64,000 nucleotides of DNA, taken from Setophaga petechia (Eukaryota; Chordata; Aves; Passeriformes; Parulidae). This document shows, piece after piece, positions 11,341 through 30,130 of this stretch (positions are counted from its first letter, which is position 1; each line of letters starts with the position of its first letter). Where the stretch lies: positions 612,692-676,691 of the forward strand of contig JANCRA010000165.1 of assembly GCA_024362935.1 (NCBI GenBank), in the 5' to 3' direction. Below the pieces are notes generated by a model. The model made no database searches. It saw nothing but the letters and a program-made list of their open reading frames with translations, and was not told where the DNA came from. Made by a program: the position numbers and the translations under genes.

Positions 11341-14300
11341 GGTGCTGACCCCAAGTGTTTGGAACTGAAGACTGGGCTAGAGGCTTCCTGGAGTCTCTGC
11401 CAGCCTTTGAACTATCCTTTGAAAATTGGATTGGAAAATCCTACCCACCTCCTCCCCAAGCTGTAGCTTGCAGGCTCTTTCCTTGTTTCACTAGTGAGAG
11501 CAATAGGAATTGTGGGAGTATTCATCTGGACTTCTCAAGTGTGTCTTAGCCAAAGAAAAGCTTTTGCAAGTCCAGTATCCGCTGTCATCAGAAAGGAGCA
11601 GGCAGGAAGCTTTGTAATCACCAGGCAGGAAGCTGTTATGCTGAGAGTACCTGAACTTTCTGGAAGTGTTCTGTGGCTTCTGCAAGCTTGTTTGACTTCC
11701 ACAGTGGTGACTCTTTCAGCTGCACAAATGACAAAGGGAGATGCTGGTCTAGGCAGGGAATTGCAGCATTCTCTTGAGGTGGAAGCAGAGGGCTGTTGGA
11801 CACCCCTGAGACTGCCTTATGTGGGACATGGTGTGTAGTCCTGGTTTTGCAAGGAGACCGTGTTGAAACCAGAGGCTTGTTTGTCTGTCTGCTTGTCTAG
11901 ATGGAAGGAGTTGGCTGCATTTGAGAGAAAGCGCCACTCCTCACGAGAGAGAGTGACTGAAGTGGCGACACAGACAGAGGAGGAATGGCCGCCTCAGAGG
12001 GATCTGCTGAAGGAAGCCCTTCCTCTGGCAGTGCCAAAGGTACGCTCCCCTTGTTCCTAGGCAGCACCTGTGGGAGAGGGGTTTGTCCTAGCAAGCCCTC
12101 AAAAATGCTGCTTCTGGCTGCAAGCTGAGACCAAGACCGTGCTGTTGTTGTTGTTGTTCCTCTTGAGAAATGGTGCCCCCCCACTTCCAGGTTTGCCGCC
12201 CGCAGCGGCCAGCCCGCAGGGGTCTGGAGAAGCTGCTCCAGCAGTTCTCTCGCCAGAGGCACACACTGTACCAGGTGTGCAGAGAGAAGGCGGTGCTGGA
12301 GGAAGAGAACGCTGCCCTGCAAGGCCGACTGGCAGGCACGGAGCGGGACCTACGAGGCCTTTCAGAGCAGCTGGCAGGGGCCAGGTAAGGGCAGGGAGGA
12401 GACCCTGGGCGGGACATTATTGAAGGTCTGTAATTACAAAGGTGCCGGGCGTGATGTCAGGATTTACAGCCTGCTGTGTGCTCTCCAGATGGTTCTCACA
12501 CCGAGTATAAAGGAGACACAAGCAAAGAGAAAAGGATACTGTGATCTGAATGTTATTTTTCTGCCAGCTCTCATAGCTCTTTTTGGGTGCCTGCTTGGGA
12601 CCCCTTGCACATGCCTGTGACAAGTTCCAAGCGAGCCAACTTGGCACTGAATTGAGTACCAGGGAAACCGTGCAGATGTTTGCTGGAACTGGAAGTTTCC
12701 CTCTGGTTTTGCTTTCTCCTTGGGTGCAGCTGAGCATGGATTTTTTCTTGCCAAGTAGTTTAACATGGGATTTTTGAAATTCAAGGCTCTTCCACGTGAA
12801 TGTTGTGAGCTGGGTACTGATGCTTCAGGTGGAGCTGGAGGGTCATGCTGAAAATCTTGAGAGCCTTCAGAGCTCACTCTTGTGAAGTATGGTGCCGCAG
12901 CTAGATTGGCTTACAAACAATAGCAGCAGAAGGGAAAGGCCTTGTGACTTCTTGACAGTGCCTGGGGATTCTTGCTGAGCGCTGATTCTTGCCCACTTGT
13001 CCACCCAGCTGTGTCACCTGGCAAGGTCCCTTGGGCTGCTGCTTCTTCCTTTTTGAAGAGTGCCAAGATATTTGGGCACTGCTGGCTTAGTTAGCCAAAA
13101 ACTAAAGGTAGCGAGTGGTCTTGTTCATCAAATTCCAGTCATTTAAATGGCAGGAAACGGTCCCTACCCTGAGATAGTTCTTCTTCAGATAAAAACCTAG
13201 TTTGTTCTGCTTCCCTACTCACGCTGCTGGAAGCCGGAGGTTTCACTATATTGGTTGGTGAATTTCCTTAGTCCCTTTTACTCAGAGAGTGCCTGGCAAA
13301 CAAAGTACCTATACTTACACTATGAATGGCATGAAACATTGGCGAGTCAGCCAGGAGAGCTGTGTTCTGTCCCCCTGCAGAGTGACTTGCAAGTGCTGAC
13401 GAGCTCAGGGCTGTGAGCAGAGGCTGGGCTTTTGCTTCTTTGCAGATACTTGGTGGGCACACCCGTGTGTGATAGATCAGGCAACAGCAATTTGAGCTTT
13501 GGCTGCTGAGATCAAACTCAGCTGGGCTAGGTCATGAGGAAAGGCTGCCCAGTCACCTGGAGGGGCCTGCTTTGCTATGTGAAGTGGTAAAATAGTCCTG
13601 CTGTATCTGAGTTTCCATGCAAGATGTTTTCCATACTAAGGTGTAGAGATCTTAAGGCACATCTTACTGGAGAAACTGTGCCTGTGTGCCAGGGACAATT
13701 GCTCTTCATCTTCACTCCTTGTAGGTCAGAGAAGGAGTGCCTGCAAAGCAGCCTGCTGCAGGCTCAGCAGCACATATGGGAGCTGGAGATGGCCAGGAGC
13801 CGTGTGCAAGCCCAAGTGCTCACAGCCACGCGGGCCAAGGAGGCGATACTGGGTGAGAGCCTCGTGCGCTTTGTTTCTGCTGACGGCCCTGCCTAGTGCA
13901 GTTGCTCCCGAGCCAGCTCTGTTTGCAAGGCTCCTGAGGAGTGAAGGAGCTGAGGGCAGGTCCCTCCTTGCCTGAAACTGAAAGGGCTCCAGCTCAGCAC
14001 AATCCTCTGCTGGTGGAGTCTCTGACTCTTGCTGTGTGTCATGTTTGCAGAGGATGTGAGGGGCCTTCGTTGGGAGCTGCTGGCTGTAAGATCCCTCAGC
14101 CAGCAGCAAAGTGAACACATGGCTCAACAGCTCCGCTGGGCAGCAGAGCAGTTTGGGAGGGCTCTGAGACTCTGGCAATCTGCTCAGCAAGTGGAAGAAG
14201 AAAAGCTCCTGCAAAAGCTGGTAAGAAACAATACACACCTGAAGGGTGCACAGAGCCTGGCACTTGGCTTCCAGCTCCAGCGCTGAGCACCAGGAAGAAG

Positions 14301-15275
14301 AGCTGGGATGGAAGGGTTAGAGCTGGGTAGAGAAGCAGAAGGAAGTGCCTGAATAGAAGTGCTTTTGAGACTGGAAAAGAGGAAACCTGAGCATGATGGC
14401 AGGTGCCAGTAAGATTTCTCCTGATGGAGTATCAAGGACGCGATGCAGGCAGAACTGCAGGAAGCTGAGAGGAAGATGAAGGCAATGGAGAAGAGGCACC
14501 AGGAAGAAATGGAAAGGATGCACAAGGTCCTGCTGCAGTACAGGCTGGCTGAACAAAAGCAGGTGAGTGAAAGAGCAGGAGGCAGTGCGCTTATGCAACG
14601 AGTGGTCTCTGCCCTTGCTGCCTTTCCCGTGCAGAGCAGCAGGTGGATGGGGAAATGTCTCTGGGCGCCACGCTCTGCTCTCCATGGCAGCTGGTCAGAA
14701 AGACACTTACTGGGCCACTGAAGCTCAGCTTTGCTGCCCTGGGCGGCAGGGCTGGGGCCTTGGCCTGTGGGCCAGCAATCCTGTGAATGTATTTCTGCTG
14801 GCCTCTTAGAGCTCACTTTGTTTTTTGAGGGGTTTGTTCAGGTGAGCACGGTGACCCACACAGATTCTGAACAAGTTGTCCCTGTCCATGGTGAATGCAG
14901 TCCTCAGAACGGGGTGAAATGTAAAGTTGTTCTTTCCCTGTCACAGTCTCTCCTACGGCTGGCTGTGACAAGCTGTAGTCTCTGACTGCACTTTGGGTTT
15001 GACTTGAGGAGGAAGGCATCAGAGAGGCAGCTCAGCTTGCAGCCTAACACCAGTGTTGTTCCTAAGGGCTTGCCTTTGAAATGCTGTGTCTGCGCCATCT
15101 CTGCCAGGCACCCTTCTGACACAAACAAATTTCTTGTGCCAGATGGACTCAGGATCATCCATCAAATCAGCGGCATCCTCTGAAGAAGCCTCCTCTCTGC
15201 AGTCTGAGTACCAGAGCATGAGCAGCTCATCCTCCTCGAGCCAGGAGAGAGAGAAGCAGTGCCTGAAGCTGCTGA
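10721..15275 (+). CDS. Copy 2: N-terminal coiled-coil exons 1-9 of the coiled-coil/PAK-like kinase gene
   Basis: Exons: 1 10,721-10,750; 2 10,852-10,955; 3 11,901-12,039; 4 12,191-12,384; 5 13,725-13,852; 6 14,051-14,220; 7 14,437-14,562; 8 14,842-14,913; 9 15,143-15,275. Exon 1 begins MAPHKSFCLQ directly after an in-frame TGA, which supports that ATG as the start. Exit phases are 0, 2, 0, 2, 1, 0, 0, 0, 1 and each fits the next exon. Residues about 50-300 are Glu/Gln/Leu/Arg-rich coiled coil; exon 9 is a Ser-rich linker ending in REKQCLKLL. Its exit phase 1 joins exactly to the first kinase exon at 17,981, so these exons and the kinase are one gene. Exon 8 has the weakest support; skipping it keeps the frame (613 instead of 637 residues). 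The exon 7 acceptor also has a poor pyrimidine tract. The coiled-coil family is not recognised. Confidence 0.75.
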
Positions 15276-15780
15276 GTATGTCCTGGGGGTTTCTTGTGCG
15301 ATCCAGCAGTGTATTATAGTGTGTGTGCCTCGGCATGAGCTGTAGTTCCTCCTCACTCTGGTGTCAGACAGACATTTTGGACTCCCTACAGAAGCCAGTG
15401 TTGTGCTTGGGGGCAGCTAGGGAGCATTTGGGGCGTTCCTTTGCCTTTGAGGCAAAAGCTGGCAGTGGGTGGGCTTTGCCTGAGCTTCCCTGTGCAGTAA
15501 AGACAAAAGCAGGGATTGTTTTGCAAGCAGCAGAAGGCTGTGACATAGCCAATGACTCAGTGAAGGTGTGTGTGCTAGTCCGGCCAAACTGATCAGAACA
15601 CTTGGCTTCCTGGATTCCCTTTAGGCTCCTGACTGGTAAGCAGTCATTGGAGACAAAATGCTTCCGAGAAATTGCTTGGCTGTGTGACTGGTTTAATGCT
15701 GGTAATATTTTTATGACTTTCAGTACTTATACTATTCTTTCTACGGTTTGGTATGGTAAGAATTCTACATGTTGCTACGC
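11340..15780 (+). repeat. Gamma (coiled-coil) block, copy 2
   Basis: Matches copy 3 (33,190-37,680) directly and copy 1 (1-4440) in inverse orientation, through exons and introns alike, with scattered substitutions and small indels. Confidence 0.88.
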
Positions 15781-16539
15781 CTGACGTCCTTGAAGAGAGC
15801 ACCAGGTGACAACATAAGTAAGAGATGAAGAGGTCTTTTCAGTAGCCCTACAAGTTAGAAAGTTGCATTCTTAGAACAATCCCAAGGTATCAGAGAGGAA
15901 GAGTTGTTTGCAAAGTGCCCCAAAAGAAGAAACACAGGACACTTTTGTTACAATCCCTGGTTGATATTTTACTTGTGTCCTTAGGAAGATGCATCAAAGA
16001 GACACATCTGTGTGGCATGCTCAGATAAAACTGGCCTGCAGGCAATTCTCAGGAGGAAGCCTGCAGCCCCTCTGCTGCATGTTCCTCCAGTAGCAGGCAC
16101 TTTGTCACTGCTAATGCCCAGCTGGTAAATATTCTTGGAATACTGAGCATTGGCCTCAATCCCTGCACAGGCTCCTGCACTCTAGGAAAGCACAGCAAGG
16201 CCTTGGTGACTCTGCAGTACAACTGAGTTGCTTCTTACAACTAGTAAGAGCTGCCAGTGCAGTGCTGTCAGAGAATACCTGGTTAGGTTCAGAACAGAGC
16301 CCAGTTTACTCAGTGTCTGCCATCAGCTGTTGGGACAAAGGGGGGATTGATTGACTCCTCCGTGGGACTGAATTCAAAGACAATCATGTTGTGTTTTGAG
16401 TGGGGTCACCTGTAGCAGTGGGGCGCTTTAGATGGTGGTTGCTGCTACCTATTTCTCAATAAGCATCTCCTGGGGAAAAGCCCCTTGGGTAAGCATTCAG
16501 GCAGGCAGTCAAGTCCACACACACCACACTCACCACAGC

Positions 16540-16964
16540 AAGCTCAGTGCACAGAGGCAGAGAGACCTTTCCTAAGGTCAGTTCCAGCGAGGTTTATTTG
16601 AGCATGCCAGAGGGGAGCCAGAAGACAAGAGATAAGCCATGTCCTCTGCACAAGGTTTTCGTAGGGGCGGATATGAGGGCAGTAGCAAGGGGCAGGGCAA
16701 AGGGAATTGGCTCTCGGGAAGAAGGGGCCGTCCACCAGGGTTATCACAACCAATGAGGAAACAGGGAAAAGAGAAACCAGGGAAAGTTGGGACTTAGAGG
16801 AAAGGAAGTGGGATGTATCAGTGTTATGCAAGAGTCCATGAGCAAGAGTTTTCTGTCTGCCCAAGTAGGGCAGAATTCTATTGTAAGTCTCCCTCCCTTC
16901 CCAAGAGGGCTCTGGGGATTTCCCTGAGGGACAAGAAATCAGAGGACTCCACAGTCAACAGCTT
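16540..16964 (-). mobile_element. Probable retroviral LTR fragment in intron 9 (copy 2)
   Basis: On the minus strand it begins TGTTGACTG... (plus end ...CAGTCAACA at about 16,964) and carries an AATAAA signal (TTTATT at about 16,592 on plus). Ends are not firmly set. The same element is at 38,430-38,850 in copy 3, so it predates the duplication. Confidence 0.45.
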
Positions 16965-17980
16965 GTAACACAGCTGGCTCTGGCTCTGGCTTCTTCCCAG
17001 TGGCTGTCAGTGGCCATTTGTGGGCTTTGCCCAGCTTTTTGTCATAGCTGCCCTGCCACTGACAGCTGGTGTGACTGCAGAGGCTGCAGCCTTGCTTAGC
17101 TGTGAGGTTTCAGCTGCCTTCACCTGGACTGGTCAGAGGATCAGCATCTCATTGGTGCAGGTCTCTGTGTCACGGCAGCGTCTGAGGAGCGGCGCTGTCC
17201 TTGTTCCCCGTCTGGGCTGTGCCCTGAGGGAAGATGGGGCCCGTGGCTGGTGTCCAAGGGGCCGAGGGCAGTGCTAGTGACTGCTGCAGCCCAGGCTGAA
17301 GACAAGGCCTTGTAGCTTTTCACTAAATGGGGAGCAGGCAAAGTGGTCTTCAGAACTTAGCCTGCTCATAAATGAAAAGGGTTCTATTTCTTACAGCCAT
17401 TGTTCTTAGATGTAGCACAGCATGAGCTGCTGTTCTCTAAAAATGTCAAGGCATTCTTTAGGCAAACTGCTGAGAAGTAGAGAAAATCCCCTCTTCTTGT
17501 GGAATTCACTTTGCAATATTCTTTCTGCTCTGCAAAAAGAAGATGTTCAGAAAAATTCATCCCAGATGCCCGGGTGCATTTAATCCTTGGAAGTATGAAA
17601 CCTTTTGTTGCCTCTCACAAGACAGTGTTTCTTCCCAAGGAAATGAAGGGTCCTGATTTTTCAGCCCTCCCTCCCATTTGTAGATGACAACCACTTGCCT
17701 TGGTGTCCGTTCTTTTCTGGTCTCTGTCTGTTCTGATGGTTTTTCCATGGGCTTAGTTTCTGTTCAAGGCAACCCTTCAAAGGAGTGTGGGAGAGTCAGA
17801 CTCTGTGCAGGCCAGAGCTGCCTGTCTTGCTGGGGCTGCTGTTGTTGTTCATGTTGATGTTATTGTTAGCCAAGTGACCATAAATTGCTCAGAGCCCCAG
17901 AGAATGGAGCTGGGTTTCAGATCTCCTGGAAGTCAGGATCTCTGTTTTGAAGTTTGCTTCTTGCATTCTGTTACTTTCAG

Positions 17981-24774
<6,794 letters not shown>

Positions 24775-24924
24775 CAGGCTGATTGCCGTCATCCCTGCAG
24801 CAAGGAAATGCAGGGAGCAAAGGAGATGACAAGGACAACTTCAGCACCTGGAGAACAGAGCCTCTGAGAGCAAGTAGAAATCCTGAGGAGAGAGGGGCCA
24901 GGAAACCAGCAGCCATCAGAGCAG

Positions 24925-25415
24925 GAAAGCCTGAAGCTGCTGAGTACGTCCTGTGTATCCTTTTTCTGATTGAGCATTGTACTGTGTGTGTGCCTCAGCA
25001 TGAGCTGTAGCACATGTTCCTCCTCACTTTGGTGTTGGACAGACATTTGGACTCCCTACAGAAGCCACTGTGATGCTTGGAAGCTGGCAGGGAGCACTTG
25101 GGGTGATCCTCTTGCCTTTGTGCCAAAAGCTGGCAGTGGGTGGGCTTTGCCTGAGCTTCCCTGTGCAGTAAAGACAAAAGCAGGGATTGTTTTGCGAGCA
25201 GCAGAAGGCTGAGACCTGGCCAATGACTCAGTGAAGGTGTGTGTGCTAGTCCTGCCAAATTGATCAGAGCACTTGGCTTCCTAGATTCCCTTTAGGCTCC
25301 TGACTTGTAACCAGTCATTGGAGACAAAATACTTCAGAGAAATTGCTTGGCTGGGGGGCTGGTTTAATGCTGGTGTTGTTTCTATGGCTTTTTGTACTTC
25401 TGTTATTCCTTCTCC
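24925..25415 (+). repeat. Second copy of the exon 9 end and intron 9 start, downstream of the kinase (copy 2)
   Basis: The stretch matches about 15,255-15,745 (end of exon 9, CTGAAGCTGCTGA plus donor, then intron 9) but is more diverged than the unit-to-unit matches. It sits just after the last kinase exon. It is probably a remnant of an older tandem copy; no intact exon remains. Confidence 0.75.
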
Positions 25416-26099
25416 AGATCACATGGGCCCCTCCATCTAAATCCCCACTCTAAGGGCTTTTCAAAGGAAAACAAAGGAAACGTGCAGCAAAGCAATCGAG
25501 GAAGCGGAAGAGATGACCAGGACCACTTCAGGATTACTTTCTGCAATAACAGCTTGGAGCTGGACTCACAATAATAGTCCTACACACCCTCAAGCCTGTT
25601 GGAAGGTTCCCTTCCTTGTCAGCCAGGGAATAAGGTGCTACATTCCCTTCTGAACTGGCCATTCTTTCTTAAAGATGGAAAGTCCCTCCTAAGGGCATTC
25701 TGGTGTGGTTTGGAATTGGGAACGGTGTCCGTTCCTTTATCAGCTCCAACCTACACTGCCTTTGGAATGCTGCCCATTTGCCAGTCTTTGCCCAGCCAAG
25801 AACTTTGGGATGAGGAAGAAAGTGCAATTGCATTTCCAGCCAAAAGCCAGTGGAGAGCAGGGCAGCCTGTGAGAGACGGTCTGAAGTTCGCCTCATATGC
25901 CTCACGACCGTCTCAAGGACAGACTTCAGGACCCTGAGGAGCCTGATCAGAATCCTGGCCTGCTGGTGCTGGATGAATGCCAAAAATCCTGAGGCCCCTG
26001 AGCAGAGTTCTGGCCTCCCAAGGGATTGTTCACCGCTGTGTCTACAGTGACTGCTTCTAGCAGGGCCTGCCAGGGGGCAGGCTGCCCCAATGTGCTTGC

Positions 26100-26770
26100 A
26101 CCTGCTTGGCGACAATAGCCCAGGAATTTTCCCACCTCTTTGCCTGGTTGGACTTTTCTGGGGTAACCTTTGGTGGTCCAAAGAAGACCCCTCATCTGCT
26201 TTTCAACCACCATGACGGACAGACTGAGATGGAAGAAGCCTCTCTCTCAAGGACTGAGACATGAGACCCCAATACGGAGAAGCTCCCCCCTCCCAAGGAC
26301 TGAGACTGGAACCCCCAACACGGGGGAGCTGTGTGTGGGAGCTGACCTGACCACAGCGGGATATTTGCCTGCAAGTGTGGCCATTGGACCAAGAAGACAT
26401 TGGTCCTCGCCTACTGCTAGGAACATGGACTACCTGTTGCATCTGTTCTTTATTGGATCTTTTTCCCCCTCAGCCATTTCAATAGACTCTCTTCAAGATC
26501 TGTTTCCCCCCACTCAGCAATGGACTATAATAGAACCTTGAGTTAACCAGAACCTTTGCGATCTTCCCGACATGACTAGGCAAACTCCATCGGCTGGACT
26601 ACGAGGACTTTGTCTTTCTACGCTTGCTTGCTACATCCCCTCTCTCTTTCTCACCCCCCCTCTATCTTTTTCCTCTCCCTTAATCCCTCTATCACATTTG
26701 CTGTGCTCATTCAATAAAGGTGCATTTGTTTGGATTAATACTGAAATCCCCACTGTGTCGCGTTTTGCAC
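26100..26770 (+). mobile_element. Probable retroviral LTR (copy 2)
   Basis: The right half has LTR-like features: long pyrimidine tract, AATAAA at about 26,713, a short following region and an end ...GCGTTTTGCA. The 5' boundary is not clear. Copy 3 has the same element at about 47,965-48,638. Confidence 0.5.
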
Positions 26771-26778
26771 TCTGAGAT

Positions 26779-27527
26779 TGTCTTGGTTTGGAAAGACAGG
26801 AGTCTGCTAAGGAAGGCAGGAGCCTCCCCTGAAATGGAGAGTGTAAACCCTCCCCACCCCCGCGAAATCCTATAAATTTTAAATTAAGGGGCTCTCAGGC
26901 AAAAATATGGGAGCAGGAAATATCAGTTGTTTACTAGGGAAAGAAAATAAATAAATAAATAAAAGGGTAAAATAAACAATGCAGTACACTAGACCAACAC
27001 TGACAGAGTCAGAACCCAACATGACGCCCTGTGGGTCGGGGTGTTGGTGGCAGTCCAATTGGAAATGTGGCTGCAGTCCTCCTGAAGTATCAGGTGTGGT
27101 TCTGTTGGAGCAAGGGGGTTCTGTAGAGAAGGATGTATTCTTCCTCTGAAGATCCAGTGGAAGAAGAGACAGCTGCTGTTCCTCTGGGGAATCCCGTGGA
27201 GAAAGCCGTGCTGGTGTTTCAAAAACCTCTGGACTATATCTGGGTAGCAATTCTTGGCTCCTCCCTCTGGGCGGAGCATCTCACAATGGGATGTTATCGT
27301 TCTTATCAGTCACACAGTGACATTCAATAGTCTGTTATCAGCAGATGTCCCCTCACAAGGGAGGTGTGAATGTGGTCACTCAAAGAGAGAGATAAAGCAA
27401 ACTGCCCACTTGACAAAGGTAATCTGCCATACAGATGGTAATTGAAAACATCTTGCATTGCAATCTTAAACTGAGATCAGGAAAATGAAACCTCAAAACT
27501 CCCCACTCGCATGAGTGGATTGTGACA
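26779..27527. mobile_element. Solo LTR, passerine ERVL-like (copy 2)
   Basis: Begins TGTCTTGGTTTGGAAAGACA and ends TTGTGACA (TG...CA), about 749 bp, inserted directly beside the previous LTR. The start resembles an LTR common in songbird genomes (from memory). In copy 3 only the first 80 bp or so remain (48,646-48,724). Confidence 0.6.
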
Positions 27528-27529
27528 AA

Positions 27530-28740
27530 GTCAGAACATCCTGTGCAGATACAGGCTTTCAGCTGTGCCCACGGATGCTTTTGGTTCCTGTTCAGTGTAG
27601 CCAGCACGTCTCCCCTGTGACTGCTCCCGCCTCCCAGCTGGCCATGGCTAATAGGTACGAGGCTCCGCAGGTGCAACGAAGAAGGTGGGCAGGTCTGCTG
27701 GCAGTACAGGAGAGCAGAGAGGAAAGTGCCTGGCAGGACCCTGGCCAGGGAGGCAAAGCACCCGCTGTACCTGCTCTTTGTCAACAGTACAGGACTGGTG
27801 GGTGACGCCACGCTTGGGGTTGTCCGGGGCTCAGCAATGATGAAAAGTCTGTGTGCTTGAGTGGCTTTGTCCCTCTTTCTGTGCCTTCTGTTGTCCATGT
27901 GCTCCGCAGTGTCTGCCCAGGGCTGTGTAGCTGCATGGCACAGTTAAAGTGCAGGAGAGCCTCATTTGTCTGCCCTTTCAGGTGGCTGCTCATGGCAGCC
28001 TTTTCAATCTGCAGGCTCCGTCTGGAGAGTGAGTTCCCCTCGTGTTTGGTCCCAGAGGCCAGGGCCTGTCATCTGCAGTCCCGGGTGGCACTGAGGGCTG
28101 CCCGGTGCCTAGGGCTGGTGTGACCGTAGCACAAACAACAGGAGACAGTGGCAGGTGCTTGTTTCCAAAGTCACATTCTGCAGGGGCAATGTGCCGTGTG
28201 TGTCCTTTGTCCAGCCCAGCCCCAGACCTGAGGATCAGATGCAGGCACTGCTGCTGCTGCAGTCAGCGAGGATTTGGTGGGTGGTTTCCATCCCAGCAGA
28301 ACTGGTCGCTTATGAAGCCGGGTGCTGATGGTGCCCTGCAGATGTCTGGGCTGCACGGCTGTGAGGGAACTGTCCCTTGTTGTTATTCTCCATCAGGGAA
28401 AGCCCTGCCAGCCAGGTTTGTGTCAACGGAGAAAACGGAATGTGCAAGTCTCTTCCATCTGTGTCTGCTGAGAGTGGCGACCTGTGAGATTAAATGGCAC
28501 AGATTGCTTGTTGTGCCTGTGTGTATCTCCATGTTTGGCAATGCCGCTTGTTTGGTAAATCTGCCGGTAGTACAGCAGCAGGGGGAAAAGCCTCTCAGCT
28601 CTGCAGGTGCGATAAGCTGCCATTGATGCACAGAAAACTGCATTTTGTCATATGAGGAAGAGAAGACCTGGTTTAGCAGTCAGAGAAGGTGGAATGATTC
28701 TTCTGATCTTTCCTTCTGTCTCGTACAGGCAGATCTCTGT
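27530..28740 (+). other. Unidentified duplicated block between LTRs and the PIM-like pseudogene (copy 2)
   Basis: Matches 48,730-49,935 closely. Contains exon-like pieces: an ATGGCTAATAGG-starting frame at about 27,645-27,804, and a 50-base piece after TTTCAG at about 27,980-28,030 followed by GTGAGT. No protein family was recognised and no joined frame could be built. Confidence 0.35.
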
Positions 28741-28743
28741 GGC

Positions 28744-29660
28744 TCATAGGTGAGCCCCTGACTGGCAGCAAACGGGGGAATCCCCGGCGCCACAGCCAGG
28801 TGGGGCCATGAGATGCCGGGACCATCCGGGTGCATAGCCCTGGGTGGGATCATCTGCAAAGTGTGAGCAGATTGTGTCTTGGAGGTAGGTGCCACAGGCC
28901 AGGTCACAGAGGATGCTCTCCGGTTTGATGTCCCAGTGCAGGAACCCACAGCTGCTGCAGTGTTCTTGCACAGCCTCAGCACCTGGAGGAACAGCCCCTG
29001 CACCACCTCCTCCGACACGAAGCTCCCATGCCAGAAGGAGATCAAAGAGGTCCTGCAACCACTCAGGGCACTTCATCGTCAACAAGAAGTTGTTAGGGAG
29101 CTCACACCAATCCAAGAGCTGAACAACACCATGGAACCCAGTGGACACCTTGTCCAGCAGCTCCATCTTCCTCTGTACATGGGTTCCGTCGGGCTGCAAG
29201 AAGACCACAATGCCGTCAGTGGGGCTGATGCCGTGCCAGGCGTCTGGAACGCCTCAGCCAGCCCAGGATGCTCTGAGCCCTCCACTGAGCTCACACGTGC
29301 TCTCCCTCCAGGCGCCCTGGCGGCTTCCACTGTGCCGGGCCCCGGCTTACCCCGCCTGTCTTGTGCCGGGTTCTGCCGCTGGCCCCAGTCACTCACCAGC
29401 TCGCCCTAATGACGGATGCGATCCCGCGGCACACTTTTGATGGCCACCTGCGAGCCAAGGGGAGCAGCGGGCTGAGCTCACAACCCGCCCTGCCGAGCCC
29501 CATCCTCCCCCTCCTGCGCCCTCCACCTCCTCTGTCCCCCGCCAGCCCCTCCACCCTCCGGGGCGCCGTCCGTCGCCCACGTCCCCGAGCAGACGGTGCC
29601 AAAGCCACTGTGCAGCAGCAGCAGCGAACCCAGTGGAATCGCTCTTGCAGGGCCTCCTGC
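28744..29660 (-). pseudogene. PIM-like serine/threonine kinase pseudogene (copy 2 unit)
   Basis: Two exons on the minus strand. Exon A (about 29,660-29,397) carries a degraded glycine loop (HSGFGTVCSGT) and VAIKSVPRDRIRH followed by an in-frame TAG where PIM kinases have Trp. A frameshift lies just before the loop. The donor follows GEL at 29,396. Exon B (29,193-28,744) starts PDGTHVQRKMELLDKVSTGF and continues QLLDWCELPNN. The catalytic HRDIKPEN is changed to HWDIKPES, and the stretch that should hold DFG is deleted (ILCDLACGTYLQD). The C-lobe is then lost. It cannot encode an active kinase. PIM1-like kinases are reported to be amplified in songbirds. Confidence 0.85.
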
Positions 29661-29869
29661 GCTTTCCCCGCGGGCGAGACGCGGCTGTCGGCGTTCAGGC
29701 CGGGGCTGGGAACGGTTCCCGAGCTCCCCACTACGGCCCCCAAGCGCCCCGGGCCGGGCATCCCCATCTGAACGGGGCACCGGCGGCTCGGGGCGGGCGA
29801 CTGCTCGGTCCAGCTGCGGAGCTCGTCCGGGGAAAGCACTGCCGACTCCTCTGTGGACTCACTTCATCA

Positions 29870-30130
29870 TTTGAGCAATGCTGCTCCAATCTGCGGACCA
29901 TGAAACAAAAAGGGAAAATCACCCACTTGCAAGAATGCCCAGACTGTGCAGTGGAAAGAAGGAAAAAATGGACCCATGCACAAGTCCCCTGACCATGCAA
30001 CTTAGATTGAAAAATAAGGATGCTTTCACAAGTTTGCAGGCTGTGCAAAAAAAGGAGAATGAAAGGACACTTACACAAGTTCTCAGACTGTACAGCAAAT
30101 CTGGGAAAAAAGGGATACCAGCACATGCTG
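29870..30130. repeat. Diverged ~47-bp minisatellite upstream of alpha, copy 3
   Basis: Four imperfect units with the recurring core of a CACAAG-type segment followed by AGACTGTGCA and an A/G-rich tract (for example near 29,945, 30,025 and 30,085). Same family as 8430-8590. Confidence 0.65.
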
